A stretch of 64,000 nt of DNA from Schlegelella_A sp965246805 (lineage in GTDB: Bacteria; Pseudomonadota; Gammaproteobacteria; Burkholderiales; Burkholderiaceae_C): assembly GCA_965246805.1 (NCBI GenBank), contig CBDFFO010000006.1, positions 682,001-746,000 on the forward strand, read 5' to 3'. Under the pieces are notes generated by a model. It worked only from the letters and a program-made list of their open reading frames with translations, was not told the origin of the DNA and did no database searches. Both the position numbers and the translations under genes were made by a program. Shown in pieces: positions 24,664-32,757 of the stretch (position 1 is the first letter of the stretch; each line of letters starts with the position of its first letter).

Positions 24664-24706
24664 GCGCCGACCTCGCGGACGCCACGTTCAGCGCGAACTG
24701 CTGGTG

Positions 24707-24750
24707 TGTCAGGTTGACGAGTCAATTTCACGTGTCTATCCTACGTGACA
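24707..24750. promoter_or_regulatory. Paired PpsR operators between crtD and crtE
   Basis: TGTCAGGTTGACGAGTCA (24707-24724, one mismatch) and TGTCTATCCTACGTGACA (24733-24750, perfect TGTC-N10-GACA) start 26 bp apart. The perfect site covers the -10 box of the rightward promoter; the first covers its -35 box. The pair can serve both crtE and crtD. Confidence 0.75.
24714..24742 (+). promoter_or_regulatory. crtE promoter
   Basis: TTGACG (24714-24719), 17 bases, TATCCT (24737-24742). It is embedded in the two PpsR operators, so PpsR binding would block RNA polymerase. The predicted transcript starts near 24750, about 70 bases before the preferred crtE ATG. Confidence 0.65.
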
Positions 24751-24818
24751 CTTCTTGAAGGCGCCAGGCCTTGAAGAAGCCCCTCCCGCAGCTTCCACGC
24801 CGTCCCGCGGCGCCGCCG

Positions 24819-25700
24819 ATGAAGACCATGACCCGCATCGAACAGGCCCTTGCCACCGCGATTGCATCCGGTGAGCAACCGGGTTGCCCGCCCAAACTGG
24901 CGGGTGCCATTCGGCACGCGGTTTTTCCCGGTGGTGCGCGCATCAGACCTCAGCTGTGCCTGGCCGTCGCGCAGGCGTGCGGCGACGACGACCCAGTGCT
25001 TTCCGAAGCGACGGCCTCGGCCATCGAGCTGCTGCATTGCGCGTCGCTGGTCCACGACGACCTGCCGTGCTTCGACGATTCGCCGATGCGCCGCGGCCGT
25101 GCCTCGGTGCACTACGCGTATGGCGAAAGCCTCGCGGTGCTCGCGGGAGACGCGCTGATCGTGCTGGCGTACCAGACGCTAGCGGCCAGCGCTGCGGCAT
25201 CGCCGGCGCGGCTGGCGCCGCTCATCGCCACACTCTCGGCCGGCGTTGGAATGCCGCACGGCATCGTCGCGGGCCAGGCCTGGGAATGTGAGCCTCGCGT
25301 GTCGCTCGCCCAATACCAGCGCGCCAAGACCGGCGCGTTGTTCGCCGCTTCGACAATGGCGGGTGCGCAAGCAGCCGGCGCCTGCTCGAAACCGTGGCGC
25401 GAGCTCGGCGAATGGCTGGGCGAAGCCTATCAAGCTGCCGACGACATTCGCGACGTGGTCGGCGACCCGCGCGTGCTCGGCAAGCCGACCGGCCGCGACG
25501 TCGCGCTGCTGCGCCCCAGCGCGGCGAGCGAACTCGGTCTGGAAGGCGCGATCGCACACTTCAACCGGCTCGTCGAAAGTGCGGTTGCCGCGGTGCCAGA
25601 GTGCGGCGGTGCCGAGATGCTGCGTGCGATGGTCAGGCTCGAAGCCGAGCGGCTTGTACCAAGGGCGATGGTCGACGGCGTGCCGGCGGTCGTCGCCTGA
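24819..25700 (+). CDS. crtE: Geranylgeranyl diphosphate synthase CrtE
   Basis: Prenyl elongase providing GGPP for carotenoids and for the chlorophyll tail. Both Asp-rich motifs are present: SLVHDDLPCFDDSPMRRG near residue 77 and QAADDIRDVVGD near 205. From ATG 24819 it has 293 residues. The frame also opens at TTG 24771 and at ATG 24831 (MTRIEQALA), which is closest to the usual family start. It is followed ten bases later by crtF and heads a very long operon through bch and puf genes. Confidence 0.94.
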   Translation: MKTMTRIEQALATAIASGEQPGCPPKLAGAIRHAVFPGGARIRPQLCLAVAQACGDDDPVLSEATASAIELLHCASLVHDDLPCFDDSPMRRGRASVHYAYGESLAVLAGDALIVLAYQTLAASAAASPARLAPLIATLSAGVGMPHGIVAGQAWECEPRVSLAQYQRAKTGALFAASTMAGAQAAGACSKPWRELGEWLGEAYQAADDIRDVVGDPRVLGKPTGRDVALLRPSAASELGLEGAIAHFNRLVESAVAAVPECGGAEMLRAMVRLEAERLVPRAMVDGVPAVVA

Positions 25701-25709
25701 GTCGTCCCG

Positions 25710-26924
25710 ATGAACCCGCCGACCGGCGAACTCGTGTGGTCCGGTCGGGCACGGTGGCTGGGCCGCCTGCATGACGGGTGGCTTCATTGGCGCGACCGCT
25801 GGTTGGCGAGCCCGGCGTTTCAGCGCCGCGCGTCAGCCTTCGCGCTGACCCGCCCGACGGCCAGCCGCCACGCGCGCGAACTCTTCGACCTGGTCGCCGG
25901 CTTTGTCTATTCACAGGTGCTCTCGGCGTGCGTCGAACTCGAGCTCTTCGAACGACTGGCGCGCGGGCCGCAAAGCGCTGAGCAGTTGTCGGCCCGCCTG
26001 GATGTGCCGCTCGAACCGACTCAGCGCCTGCTGGCGGCGGCGACGGCAATCCGCCTGCTCGAGCGGCGCAGCGACGGCCGCTATGGTCTTGGCCGGCGCG
26101 GCGCGCCGATGGTCGGCAACGCGGCGGTCGCGGCGATGGTGCGGCACCACTCGGCGCTCTACGCCGACCTGGCCGACCCGCTGAAAATGCTGCGCGCGGG
26201 CGAGCGCGAGCGCCGAGAAGGCGCGCTGGCGCGCTACTGGGCGTACGACCAAGCCCACGACACGTCGAAGAGCGACAGCGCCAAGGCGCGGGTGCAGACC
26301 TATTCGACGTTGATGGCCGCCTCGCAGCCGCTGGTCGCCGAGCAGATCCTCGACGCCTATCGCATGAACGCGCACCACTGCCTGCTCGATGTGGGCGGTG
26401 GCGACGGCCGCTTCCTCGAAACCGTGGCCGCACGCGTTCCCGACCTGCGGTTGCAGCTGTTCGATCTGCCGGCCGTGGCACCGCTCGCGCGCACGCGCTT
26501 CGCCAACGCCGGCATCACGGCGCGGGCCGAAGTGCACGGCGGCAGCTTTCTCGCCGATGCACTGCCACGAGGCGCAGACATCGCGACCTTGATCCGTGTC
26601 ATCCACGACCACGACGACGCCGCCGCGATGACCATCCTTCGAGCCGTGCATCGCGCGCTGCCGCGTGGCGGCACCGTGCTGCTCGCCGAACCGATGGCCG
26701 ACACGCCGGGCGCCGAAGCGATGGGCGATGCGTACTTCGGCATCTACCTGTTCGCGATGGGCCACGGCCGCCCGCGCAGTGCCGCGCGCCTCACGCAGAT
26801 GCTTGCGGCGGCCGGCTTCGAGCAGGTGCGCCCGCTGCGCACCACGATGCCGTTGCAGACCGGCCTGCTGGCCGCGAGAGCAACTGGTGTAAACACCGAA
26901 CCTGTCGATGTAAATGCAAATTGA
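25710..26924 (+). CDS. crtF: Hydroxyneurosporene/demethylspheroidene O-methyltransferase CrtF
   Basis: SAM-dependent methyltransferase adding the methyl group to the 1-hydroxyl of acyclic carotenoids. It has 404 residues. An N-terminal dimerisation/winged-helix part (about 60-130) precedes the SAM-binding motif LLDVGGGDGRFLETVA near residue 228. LIRVIHDHDDAAAMTIL, with the His of plant-type O-methyltransferases, follows. The extreme C-terminal codons lie inside the perfect PpsR operator for bchC. Confidence 0.93.
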   Translation: MNPPTGELVWSGRARWLGRLHDGWLHWRDRWLASPAFQRRASAFALTRPTASRHARELFDLVAGFVYSQVLSACVELELFERLARGPQSAEQLSARLDVPLEPTQRLLAAATAIRLLERRSDGRYGLGRRGAPMVGNAAVAAMVRHHSALYADLADPLKMLRAGERERREGALARYWAYDQAHDTSKSDSAKARVQTYSTLMAASQPLVAEQILDAYRMNAHHCLLDVGGGDGRFLETVAARVPDLRLQLFDLPAVAPLARTRFANAGITARAEVHGGSFLADALPRGADIATLIRVIHDHDDAAAMTILRAVHRALPRGGTVLLAEPMADTPGAEAMGDAYFGIYLFAMGHGRPRSAARLTQMLAAAGFEQVRPLRTTMPLQTGLLAARATGVNTEPVDVNAN

Positions 26925-26952
26925 CAGTACACGTAGTAAGCATAAGATGACA
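26909..26952. promoter_or_regulatory. Paired PpsR operators upstream of bchC
   Basis: TGTAAATGCAAATTGACA (26909-26926, perfect TGT-N12-ACA) and AGTAAGCATAAGATGACA (26935-26952, one mismatch) start 26 bp apart. The first contains the crtF stop codon. Together they cover the -35 and -10 boxes of the bchC promoter. Confidence 0.75.
26921..26948 (+). promoter_or_regulatory. Internal promoter for bchCXYZ-puf
   Basis: TTGACA (26921-26926), 16 bases, TAAGAT (26943-26948). It lies at the crtF/bchC border, as the bchC promoter does in Rhodobacter, giving the bch-puf genes a promoter of their own within the crtEF superoperon. Confidence 0.65.
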
Positions 26953-26991
26953 CTCGTGATGAACGACATCCGACCACCCGGTCTCACCGCC

Positions 26992-27945
26992 ATGGATGCG
27001 GATCTGCTGAGCGCCCATGCGGTCGTGTTGCATCAGCCGGAGCAACTGAAGGTCCAGCGCCTCCAGCTGACGGCCCCTGGTGATGAAGACGTCGTCGTCG
27101 ACATCGAATGGAGCGGCATCAGCACCGGCACCGAGCGCCTGTTGTGGACCGGCCGCATGCCGATGTTCCCCGGCATGGGCTATCCGCTGGTGCCAGGCTA
27201 CGAATCGGTCGGCCGCGTGCGACACGCCGGCGCGCGTGCCGGCGTCAACGTCGGTCAACGCGTCTTCGTGCCCGGCGCCAAGTGTTTCGGTGACGTGCGG
27301 GGCCTGTTTGGTGGCGCGGCGTCGCGCGTGGTGTTGCCGGGTGCGCGAACCATCGGCATCAGCGATCACCTGGGCGAGCGCGGTGTGTTGCTGGCACTCG
27401 CCGCGACCGCGTATCACGTCGCGGGCGGTGCCCGCGAACGGCAGCCCGACCTCGTCATCGGTCACGGCGTGCTCGGCCGAATGATCGCGCGCCTCGCGGT
27501 GGCTGCGGGTGCGTCGCCGACCGTGTGGGAGACCAACCCCGATCGACACCACGGCGCGACCGGCTATGCCGTCGTCGACCCATCCGCCGATCCCCGTCGC
27601 GACTACCGCAGCATCTGCGACGTGAGCGGCGACGAATCGCTGCTCGACGCGCTGATCGCTCGCCTCGCCCCCGGCGGCGAGGTCGTGCTCGCCGGCTTCT
27701 ACGACAAGCCGCTCTCGTTCGTGTTCGCGCCGGCCTTCATGCGCGAAGCACGCATCCGAGTCGCCGCGCAATGGCAGCCGGCCGATCTCGTCGCGGTGCG
27801 CGACATGGCCGAAGCCGGCAGCTTGTCGCTCGACGGCCTGCTCACGCACGCCCAAGACGCGGCGCACGCCGACGCCGCCTACCGCACCGCTTTCGGCGAC
27901 CCCGCCTGCCTGAAGATGACCCTCGACTGGAGCAACTGCTCATGA
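26992..27945 (+). CDS. bchC: Bacteriochlorophyllide dehydrogenase BchC
   Basis: Oxidises the 3-hydroxyethyl group to 3-acetyl in bacteriochlorophyllide a synthesis. It has 317 residues from ATG 26992, of the medium-chain dehydrogenase type. Signatures are GISTGTERLLWTGRMPMFPG, GMGYPLVPGYESVGRV and a nucleotide-binding stretch around VIGHGVLGRMIARLA. Earlier in-frame ATGs at 26947 and 26959 lie within or just past the predicted promoter. Homologues begin shortly before AVVLHQPEQL, so 26992 is preferred. The stop overlaps the bchX ATG. Confidence 0.93.
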   Translation: MDADLLSAHAVVLHQPEQLKVQRLQLTAPGDEDVVVDIEWSGISTGTERLLWTGRMPMFPGMGYPLVPGYESVGRVRHAGARAGVNVGQRVFVPGAKCFGDVRGLFGGAASRVVLPGARTIGISDHLGERGVLLALAATAYHVAGGARERQPDLVIGHGVLGRMIARLAVAAGASPTVWETNPDRHHGATGYAVVDPSADPRRDYRSICDVSGDESLLDALIARLAPGGEVVLAGFYDKPLSFVFAPAFMREARIRVAAQWQPADLVAVRDMAEAGSLSLDGLLTHAQDAAHADAAYRTAFGDPACLKMTLDWSNCS

Positions 27946-28967
27946 CCGTCGCCACACCGAACCCGGCTGCGGCCAAGCCCTCGCCCGTCACCTTCATGAT
28001 GAAGGACCTGCGCGCCGAAGCGGCCGTCGAGCCGGCGCCTGTCTCCACCTTGCCCGTCACCAAGGAGACGCAGATCATCGCGATCTACGGCAAGGGCGGC
28101 ATCGGCAAGAGCTTCACGCTCGCCAACCTCAGCTACATGATGGCGCAGCAGGGCAAGAAGGTGCTTTTGATCGGCTGCGACCCGAAGAGCGACACCACGT
28201 CGCTGCTGTTCGGGGGCAGGGCCTGCCCGACCATCATCGAGACCTCGTCGAAGAAGAAGCTCGCCGGCGAAGCGGTCGCGATCGGCGACGTCTGCTTCAA
28301 GCGCGACGGCGTGTATGCGATGGAACTCGGCGGCCCCGAGGTCGGCCGCGGCTGCGGCGGGCGCGGCATCATCCACGGCTTCGAACTGCTCGAGAAGCTC
28401 GGCTTCCACGAGTGGGGCTTCGACTACGTGCTGCTCGACTTCCTGGGCGACGTGGTCTGCGGTGGTTTCGGGCTGCCGATCGCGCGCGACATGTGCCAGA
28501 AGGTCATCGTCGTCGCGAGCAACGACCTGCAATCGCTCTACGTCGCCAACAACGTCTGCTCGGCGGTTGAGTACTTCAGAAAGCTCGGCGGCAACGTCGG
28601 CGTCGCCGGCATGGTGATCAACCGCGACGACGGCACCGGTGAGGCAGCCGCTTTCGCCGAACACGTCGGCATCCCGGTGCTCTCGACCATCCCGGCCAAC
28701 GAGGACATCCGTCGCAAGAGCGCGAGCTACGAGATCATCGGCCGCCCCGATTCGCCGTGGGGCCCGATGTTCGCGGAGCTCGCCGAGAACGTCGGCACGT
28801 CGACGCCGATGCGGCCCAAGCCGATGACGCAGGACGGCCTGCTCAGCCTCTTCTCCGCCGCGTCGGTCGGCCGCGACGTGGTGCTCGAACCGGCCACGCA
28901 GTTCGACATGTGCGGCAAGACCGAGGTCGCGAAGCCGACGCTCGAAGTGGTGTACGACGAGGCCTGA
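27942..28967 (+). CDS. bchX: Chlorophyllide a reductase iron-sulfur ATPase BchX
   Basis: NifH-like dimeric ATPase that passes electrons to BchYZ for ring B reduction of chlorophyllide a. It has 341 residues. The P-loop is IYGKGGIGKSFTLANLS near residue 49. The cluster-ligand cysteines are in GDVCFKRDG/GRGCGGRG and LGDVVCGGFGLP. LIGCDPKSDTT is typical of the family. It starts at ATG 27942, overlapping bchC (ATGA). An N-terminal extension of about 40 residues before the fold is normal for BchX. Confidence 0.96.
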   Translation: MTVATPNPAAAKPSPVTFMMKDLRAEAAVEPAPVSTLPVTKETQIIAIYGKGGIGKSFTLANLSYMMAQQGKKVLLIGCDPKSDTTSLLFGGRACPTIIETSSKKKLAGEAVAIGDVCFKRDGVYAMELGGPEVGRGCGGRGIIHGFELLEKLGFHEWGFDYVLLDFLGDVVCGGFGLPIARDMCQKVIVVASNDLQSLYVANNVCSAVEYFRKLGGNVGVAGMVINRDDGTGEAAAFAEHVGIPVLSTIPANEDIRRKSASYEIIGRPDSPWGPMFAELAENVGTSTPMRPKPMTQDGLLSLFSAASVGRDVVLEPATQFDMCGKTEVAKPTLEVVYDEA

Positions 28968-28970
28968 TCC

Positions 28971-30524
28971 GTGAGCGGTGCCACCATTCCGATCGTCCCG
29001 CTGAAAGTGGCCACCGCCATCGAAGGCGACGGCATGGGATGCCATTCCGGCGGCGAAGCGATGCTTGCCGCCGCGAAATCGGCCGGCAAGTCGGACGTGC
29101 TGGACCAGTACGCGAAGGACTACCCGCGAGCCGAGAAAGCCGGCCCGCACGACCAGCCGCAGAGCATGTGCCCGGCTTTCGGCTCGCTGCGCGTCGGCTT
29201 GCGCATGCGGCGCACCGCGACGATCCTGTCGGGCTCGGCGTGCTGCGTCTACGGGCTCACGTTCACGTCGCATTTCTACGGCGCGAAACGCAGTGTGGGA
29301 TACGTGCCTTTCAATTCCGAATCGCTCGTCACCGGCAAGCTCTTCGAAGACATCCGCGAGGCCGTGCACAAGCAAGCCGACCCGGCGCTCCACGACGCCA
29401 TCGTCATCATCAACTTGTGTGTGCCGACCGCGAGCGGCGTGCCGTTGCAGATCCTGCCGAAAGAGATCAACGGCGTGCGCATCATCGGCATCGACGTGCC
29501 CGGGTTCGGGGTGCCGACGCACGCCGAGGCGAAGGACGTGCTCGCCGGCGCGATGCTCCGATACGCGCGCTCGGAGATCGAAGCCGGCCCGGTGCAGGCG
29601 CCGCGCGCCGGCCGTTCGGCAAAGCCGACCGTCACGCTGCTCGGCGAGATGTTCCCGGCCGACCCGATGATCATCGGCGCGATGCTCGAGCCGATGGGCC
29701 TCGCGGCCGGCCCGGTCGTGCCGACACGCGAATGGCGCGAGCTCTACGCCGCGCTCGATGGCGCGGTGGTCGCCGCGATCCACCCGTTCTACACCGCGAG
29801 CTGCCGCGAGTTCGAAGCCGCCGGGCGCGCGATCGTTGGCTCGGCACCGGTCGGGCACGACGGCACCGAAGCGTGGCTGCAGGCGATCGGCAACGCCACG
29901 AACGTCGCACAGGCGTCGATCGATGCCGCGAAGAACCGCATGCTGCCCGCGATCAAGGGCGCGCTGTCGAAGACACCGATCCGCGGCCGCATCACCTTGA
30001 GCGGCTACGAAGGTTCCGAGTTGCTGGTCGGCCGGCTGCTGGTCGAGAGTGGCGCCGACCTGCGCTACGTGGGCACGGCTTGTCCGCGCACGCCATGGTC
30101 CGACGCCGATCGGCAGTGGCTCGAAGCCAGGGGCGTGCACGTGCAGTTCCGCGCATCACTCGAACAAGACCTCGCGGCGATGCGCGAATGGCAGCCCGAT
30201 CTGGCGATCGGCACCACGCCCGTCGTGCAGGCGGCCAAGGAACTCACCACGCCGTCGCTCTACTTCACCAACCTGATCTCGGCCCGCCCGTTGATGGGTC
30301 CGGCCGGCGCCGGTTCGCTCGCGACGGTGATCAACGCGGCGATCGGCAACAAGGCGCGCTTCGAACAGATGAAGGCTTTCTTCGGCGACACGGGCACCCG
30401 CCACTCGGCCGGTGTGTGGGAAGCCGCCCACGGCGTGCCGCAAGACCGCCCGGAGTTCAAGGCCGACACCAGGCGGCAGGTCGAGAAGATGATCAAGAAG
30501 CGCAAGGCCGAGGAGATGATCTGA
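28971..30524 (+). CDS. bchY: Chlorophyllide a reductase subunit BchY
   Basis: NifD-like half of the BchYZ catalytic tetramer that reduces ring B to a bacteriochlorin. It has 517 residues from GTG 28971, three bases after the bchX stop. Cysteine-containing motifs expected to bind the shared 4Fe-4S cluster are DGMGCHSGGEAML, QSMCPAFGSLR and SGSACCVYGLTF. The length is normal. No separate promoter is visible. Confidence 0.96.
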   Translation: MSGATIPIVPLKVATAIEGDGMGCHSGGEAMLAAAKSAGKSDVLDQYAKDYPRAEKAGPHDQPQSMCPAFGSLRVGLRMRRTATILSGSACCVYGLTFTSHFYGAKRSVGYVPFNSESLVTGKLFEDIREAVHKQADPALHDAIVIINLCVPTASGVPLQILPKEINGVRIIGIDVPGFGVPTHAEAKDVLAGAMLRYARSEIEAGPVQAPRAGRSAKPTVTLLGEMFPADPMIIGAMLEPMGLAAGPVVPTREWRELYAALDGAVVAAIHPFYTASCREFEAAGRAIVGSAPVGHDGTEAWLQAIGNATNVAQASIDAAKNRMLPAIKGALSKTPIRGRITLSGYEGSELLVGRLLVESGADLRYVGTACPRTPWSDADRQWLEARGVHVQFRASLEQDLAAMREWQPDLAIGTTPVVQAAKELTTPSLYFTNLISARPLMGPAGAGSLATVINAAIGNKARFEQMKAFFGDTGTRHSAGVWEAAHGVPQDRPEFKADTRRQVEKMIKKRKAEEMI

Positions 30525-30558
30525 TGAAGATCGCCATGGCGTTTCCATCGAGGTCCGC

Positions 30559-32037
30559 ATGCTAGTACTCGACCACGATCGCGCCGGCGGCTATTGGGGC
30601 GCCGTGTACGTGTTCACCGCGATCAAGGGCCTGCAGGTCGTGATCGATGGCCCGGTCGGTTGCGAGAACCTGCCGGTCACGTCGGTGCTGCATTACACCG
30701 ACGCGCTGCCGCCGCATGAATTGCCGATCGTCGTCACCGGCCTGGCCGAGGAACAGCTCGGCCGCGAAGGCACCGAGGGCTCGATGCGACGCGCGCATGC
30801 CGCTCTCGATCCGGACCTGCCGTCGGTCGTCGTCACCGGCTCGATTGCCGAGATGATCGGCGGCGGCGTCACCCCGTCGGGCACCAACATCCAGCGCTTC
30901 CTGCCGCGCACGATCGACGAAGACCAGTGGCAGTGCGCGAACCGCGCGATGTTCTGGCTGTGGTCGGAGTACGGGCTGAAGAAGGTGCCGGCTCGCAAGC
31001 CCTTCGCTGATCGACCGGCGGGTGAGAAACCGCGCGTCAACCTCATCGGCCCGAGCTACGGCACGTTCAACTCACCGAGCGATCTGGCCGAGATCCGCCG
31101 CCTGGTCCAGGGCATCGGCGCCGAGATCAACATGGTGTTCCCGCTCGGCAGCCACCTGGCCGACGTGTCGCGCCTGGTCGAGGCCGATGTCAATGTCTGC
31201 CTGTACCGCGAGTTCGGTCGCATGCTCTGCGAAGCGCTCGACCGGCCCTATCTGCAAGCGCCGATCGGCCTGCACAGCACGACCAAATTCCTGCGGTCCC
31301 TCGGTGAGTTGCTCGGCCTCGACCCCGAGCCGTTCATCGAGCGCGAGAAGCACAGCACGATCAAGCCGATCTGGGACCTGTGGCGTTCGGTCACGCAGGA
31401 CTTCTTCGGCACCGCGACCTTCGGCATCGTCGCCAACGAGACCTACACGCGCGGCATAAAGCATTTCCTCGAAGACGAGATGGGGCTGCCGTGCAGCTTC
31501 GCCATCGCCCGCACGCCGGGCGCGAAGACCGACAACGCCGAGGTGCGTCGCCTCGTGAAGGAGAAGACGCCGCTGGTGCTGTACGGCAGCTACAACGAAC
31601 GCATGTACCTCGCCGAATGCGGTGGCGGCGGGATGATGAAGACGAGCTTCATCCCGGCGTCGTTCCCGTTGCCGATCATCCGGCGTCACACCGGCACGCC
31701 GTTCATGGGCTATGCCGGCGCGACGTACCTGATCCAGGAGTTCTGCAACGCGCTCTTCGACGCGCTTTTCCACATCCTGCCGCTCGGCACCGACCTGGAT
31801 CGGGTCGACCCGACTCCGGCCCGGCTCGGCGACGAGCCCGCCCGCGAATGGGACGACGAAGCCCAGCAGCTCCTCGGCGAGTTCGTCGAGACCGAACCGG
31901 TGCTGGTTCAGATCTCAGCGGCCAAGCGCCTGCGCGACCGCGCCGAACGCGACGCGAAACGCGCGGGCGAAGAGCGCGTTAGTGCCGCGCGTGTCGCGGC
32001 CTCGCGCGACGCCCTCAGACAAGGCGAGCCGGCATGA
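30559..32037 (+). CDS. bchZ: Chlorophyllide a reductase subunit BchZ
   Basis: NifK-like partner of BchY. It has 492 residues starting MLVLDHDRAGGYWGAVYVF, as in homologues, with GAGG five bases before ATG 30559. The cluster cysteine is in DGPVGCENLPVTSVLHYTD, and VTGSIAEMIGGGVTPSG and LAECGGGGMMKTSFIP follow. The short frame that begins on the bchY stop (30524) ends after 13 codons and is not the start. The last 70 residues are charged and variable, as usual. Confidence 0.96.
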   Translation: MLVLDHDRAGGYWGAVYVFTAIKGLQVVIDGPVGCENLPVTSVLHYTDALPPHELPIVVTGLAEEQLGREGTEGSMRRAHAALDPDLPSVVVTGSIAEMIGGGVTPSGTNIQRFLPRTIDEDQWQCANRAMFWLWSEYGLKKVPARKPFADRPAGEKPRVNLIGPSYGTFNSPSDLAEIRRLVQGIGAEINMVFPLGSHLADVSRLVEADVNVCLYREFGRMLCEALDRPYLQAPIGLHSTTKFLRSLGELLGLDPEPFIEREKHSTIKPIWDLWRSVTQDFFGTATFGIVANETYTRGIKHFLEDEMGLPCSFAIARTPGAKTDNAEVRRLVKEKTPLVLYGSYNERMYLAECGGGGMMKTSFIPASFPLPIIRRHTGTPFMGYAGATYLIQEFCNALFDALFHILPLGTDLDRVDPTPARLGDEPAREWDDEAQQLLGEFVETEPVLVQISAAKRLRDRAERDAKRAGEERVSAARVAASRDALRQGEPA

Positions 32038-32065
32038 GCCCGCTCGCGACCACGTCCATCGCATC

Positions 32066-32174
32066 GCCCGGATCTTCCGGGCCCACATTTTGGTGCGGCA
32101 TCCGCCGCCACCAAGCCCCGCCGCGGGGGAGTCGCGCGGTGTTGGCCGAAAGGCCGCAAGGGGTCAAAAGACCC
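32066..32174 (+). promoter_or_regulatory. Hairpin-rich leader between bchZ and pufB
   Basis: Four stem-loops follow each other: GCCCGGA-TCT-TCCGGGC (32066-32082), CCCCG-CCG-CGGGG (32116-32128), GGCC-GAAA-GGCC with a GNRA loop (32144-32155) and GGGTC-AAAA-GACCC (32161-32174), the last directly before the pufB AAGGAG site. No pufQ gene is present. The hairpins may set puf mRNA ends and differential expression relative to bchZ, which is inference. Confidence 0.55.
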
Positions 32175-32190
32175 AGAAGGAGTAGAGACC

Positions 32191-32421
32191 ATGGCTGACT
32201 TGAGGCAAGGCTCCCTGTCCGGCTTGACGGAGCAGGAAGCCAAGGAGTTCCACGGAATTTTCATGACGAGCTTCATCATCTTCACGTTGATCGCGATCGT
32301 TGCGCACTTCCTGGCGTGGCAATGGCGTCCGTGGCTGCCAGGCGCGAGCGGCTACGCGTCGATCGTGCACGACGCCAAGGAAGTCGCGATGGCGACGATC
32401 GCACTCGCTTTCAACGCATAG
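32191..32421 (+). CDS. pufB: LH1 antenna beta subunit PufB
   Basis: Light-harvesting 1 beta polypeptide: one transmembrane helix that binds bacteriochlorophyll through the His in IVAHFLAWQWRPWLPG. The N-terminal part LTEQEAKEFHGIF is the typical cytoplasmic segment. It has 76 residues. After RPWLPG about 25 further residues (YASIVHDAKEVAMATIALAF and on) extend the periplasmic end, longer than the roughly 50-residue textbook form and perhaps processed. A strong AAGGAG site precedes ATG 32191. Confidence 0.95.
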   Translation: MADLRQGSLSGLTEQEAKEFHGIFMTSFIIFTLIAIVAHFLAWQWRPWLPGASGYASIVHDAKEVAMATIALAFNA

Positions 32422-32433
32422 GAGGCCAAACAC

Positions 32434-32649
32434 ATGTGGCGCATATGGATGCTTTTCGACCCCCGCAGGACGTTGATCGCCCTGTTCACTTTCCTGTTCG
32501 TGCTGGCGCTGGTGATCCACTTCATCCTGCTCAGCACCGATCGCTTCAACTGGCTGGAAGGTCCGCATCGCACCGGCATGGTCGCCGGCCAGATGTCGCC
32601 GATGCCAGCGCCGGTGGCGACGCCGATGGCAACGCCGGTGGCGAAGTAG
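32434..32649 (+). CDS. pufA: LH1 antenna alpha subunit PufA
   Basis: Light-harvesting 1 alpha polypeptide, 71 residues. It begins MWRIWMLFDPRRTLIALFTF, has the bacteriochlorophyll-ligating His in LALVIHFILLSTDRFNWL, and ends with a Pro/Met/Ala-rich tail that may be trimmed in the mature protein. AGGAGG lies shortly before ATG 32434. It is separated from pufB by 12 bases. Confidence 0.96.
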   Translation: MWRIWMLFDPRRTLIALFTFLFVLALVIHFILLSTDRFNWLEGPHRTGMVAGQMSPMPAPVATPMATPVAK

Positions 32650-32664
32650 AGGCAACGAAGACGG

Positions 32665-32740
32665 CGGGCACGGCGCTGCGAGATGCGCCGCACCCGACCA
32701 CTGCAACGAGGATGAGCGCGGCTTCGCAAGAGCCGCGCTC
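32665..32740 (+). promoter_or_regulatory. Two mRNA hairpins between pufA and pufL
   Basis: The first (32665-32676 with 32685-32696) has six GC pairs closing an 8-base loop, plus four more pairs after a 2-base mismatch. The second is a perfect 10-bp stem GAGCGCGGCT/AGCCGCGCTC (32714-32723, 32731-32740) with a 7-base loop. In Rhodobacter, hairpins at this place stabilise the pufBA part of the transcript so that antenna exceeds reaction-centre mRNA; the same role is likely here. Confidence 0.75.
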
Positions 32741-32757
32741 TGTCCCGGGGAACGATC

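Noticed and set aside
24714..24725. FNR-like box TTGAC-GA-GTCAA in the crtD/crtE gap
   Set aside because: The spacer is two bases, not four as in TTGAT-N4-ATCAA, and the bases are explained by the -35 box and PpsR operator.
30524..30565. Thirteen-codon frame overlapping the bchY stop
   Set aside because: Ends just inside bchZ in another frame; BchZ homology begins exactly at ATG 30559, which has its own GAGG.
32038..32190. Possible pufQ gene between bchZ and pufB
   Set aside because: No frame there has a start, hydrophobic character or similarity to PufQ; the region is taken up by hairpins.
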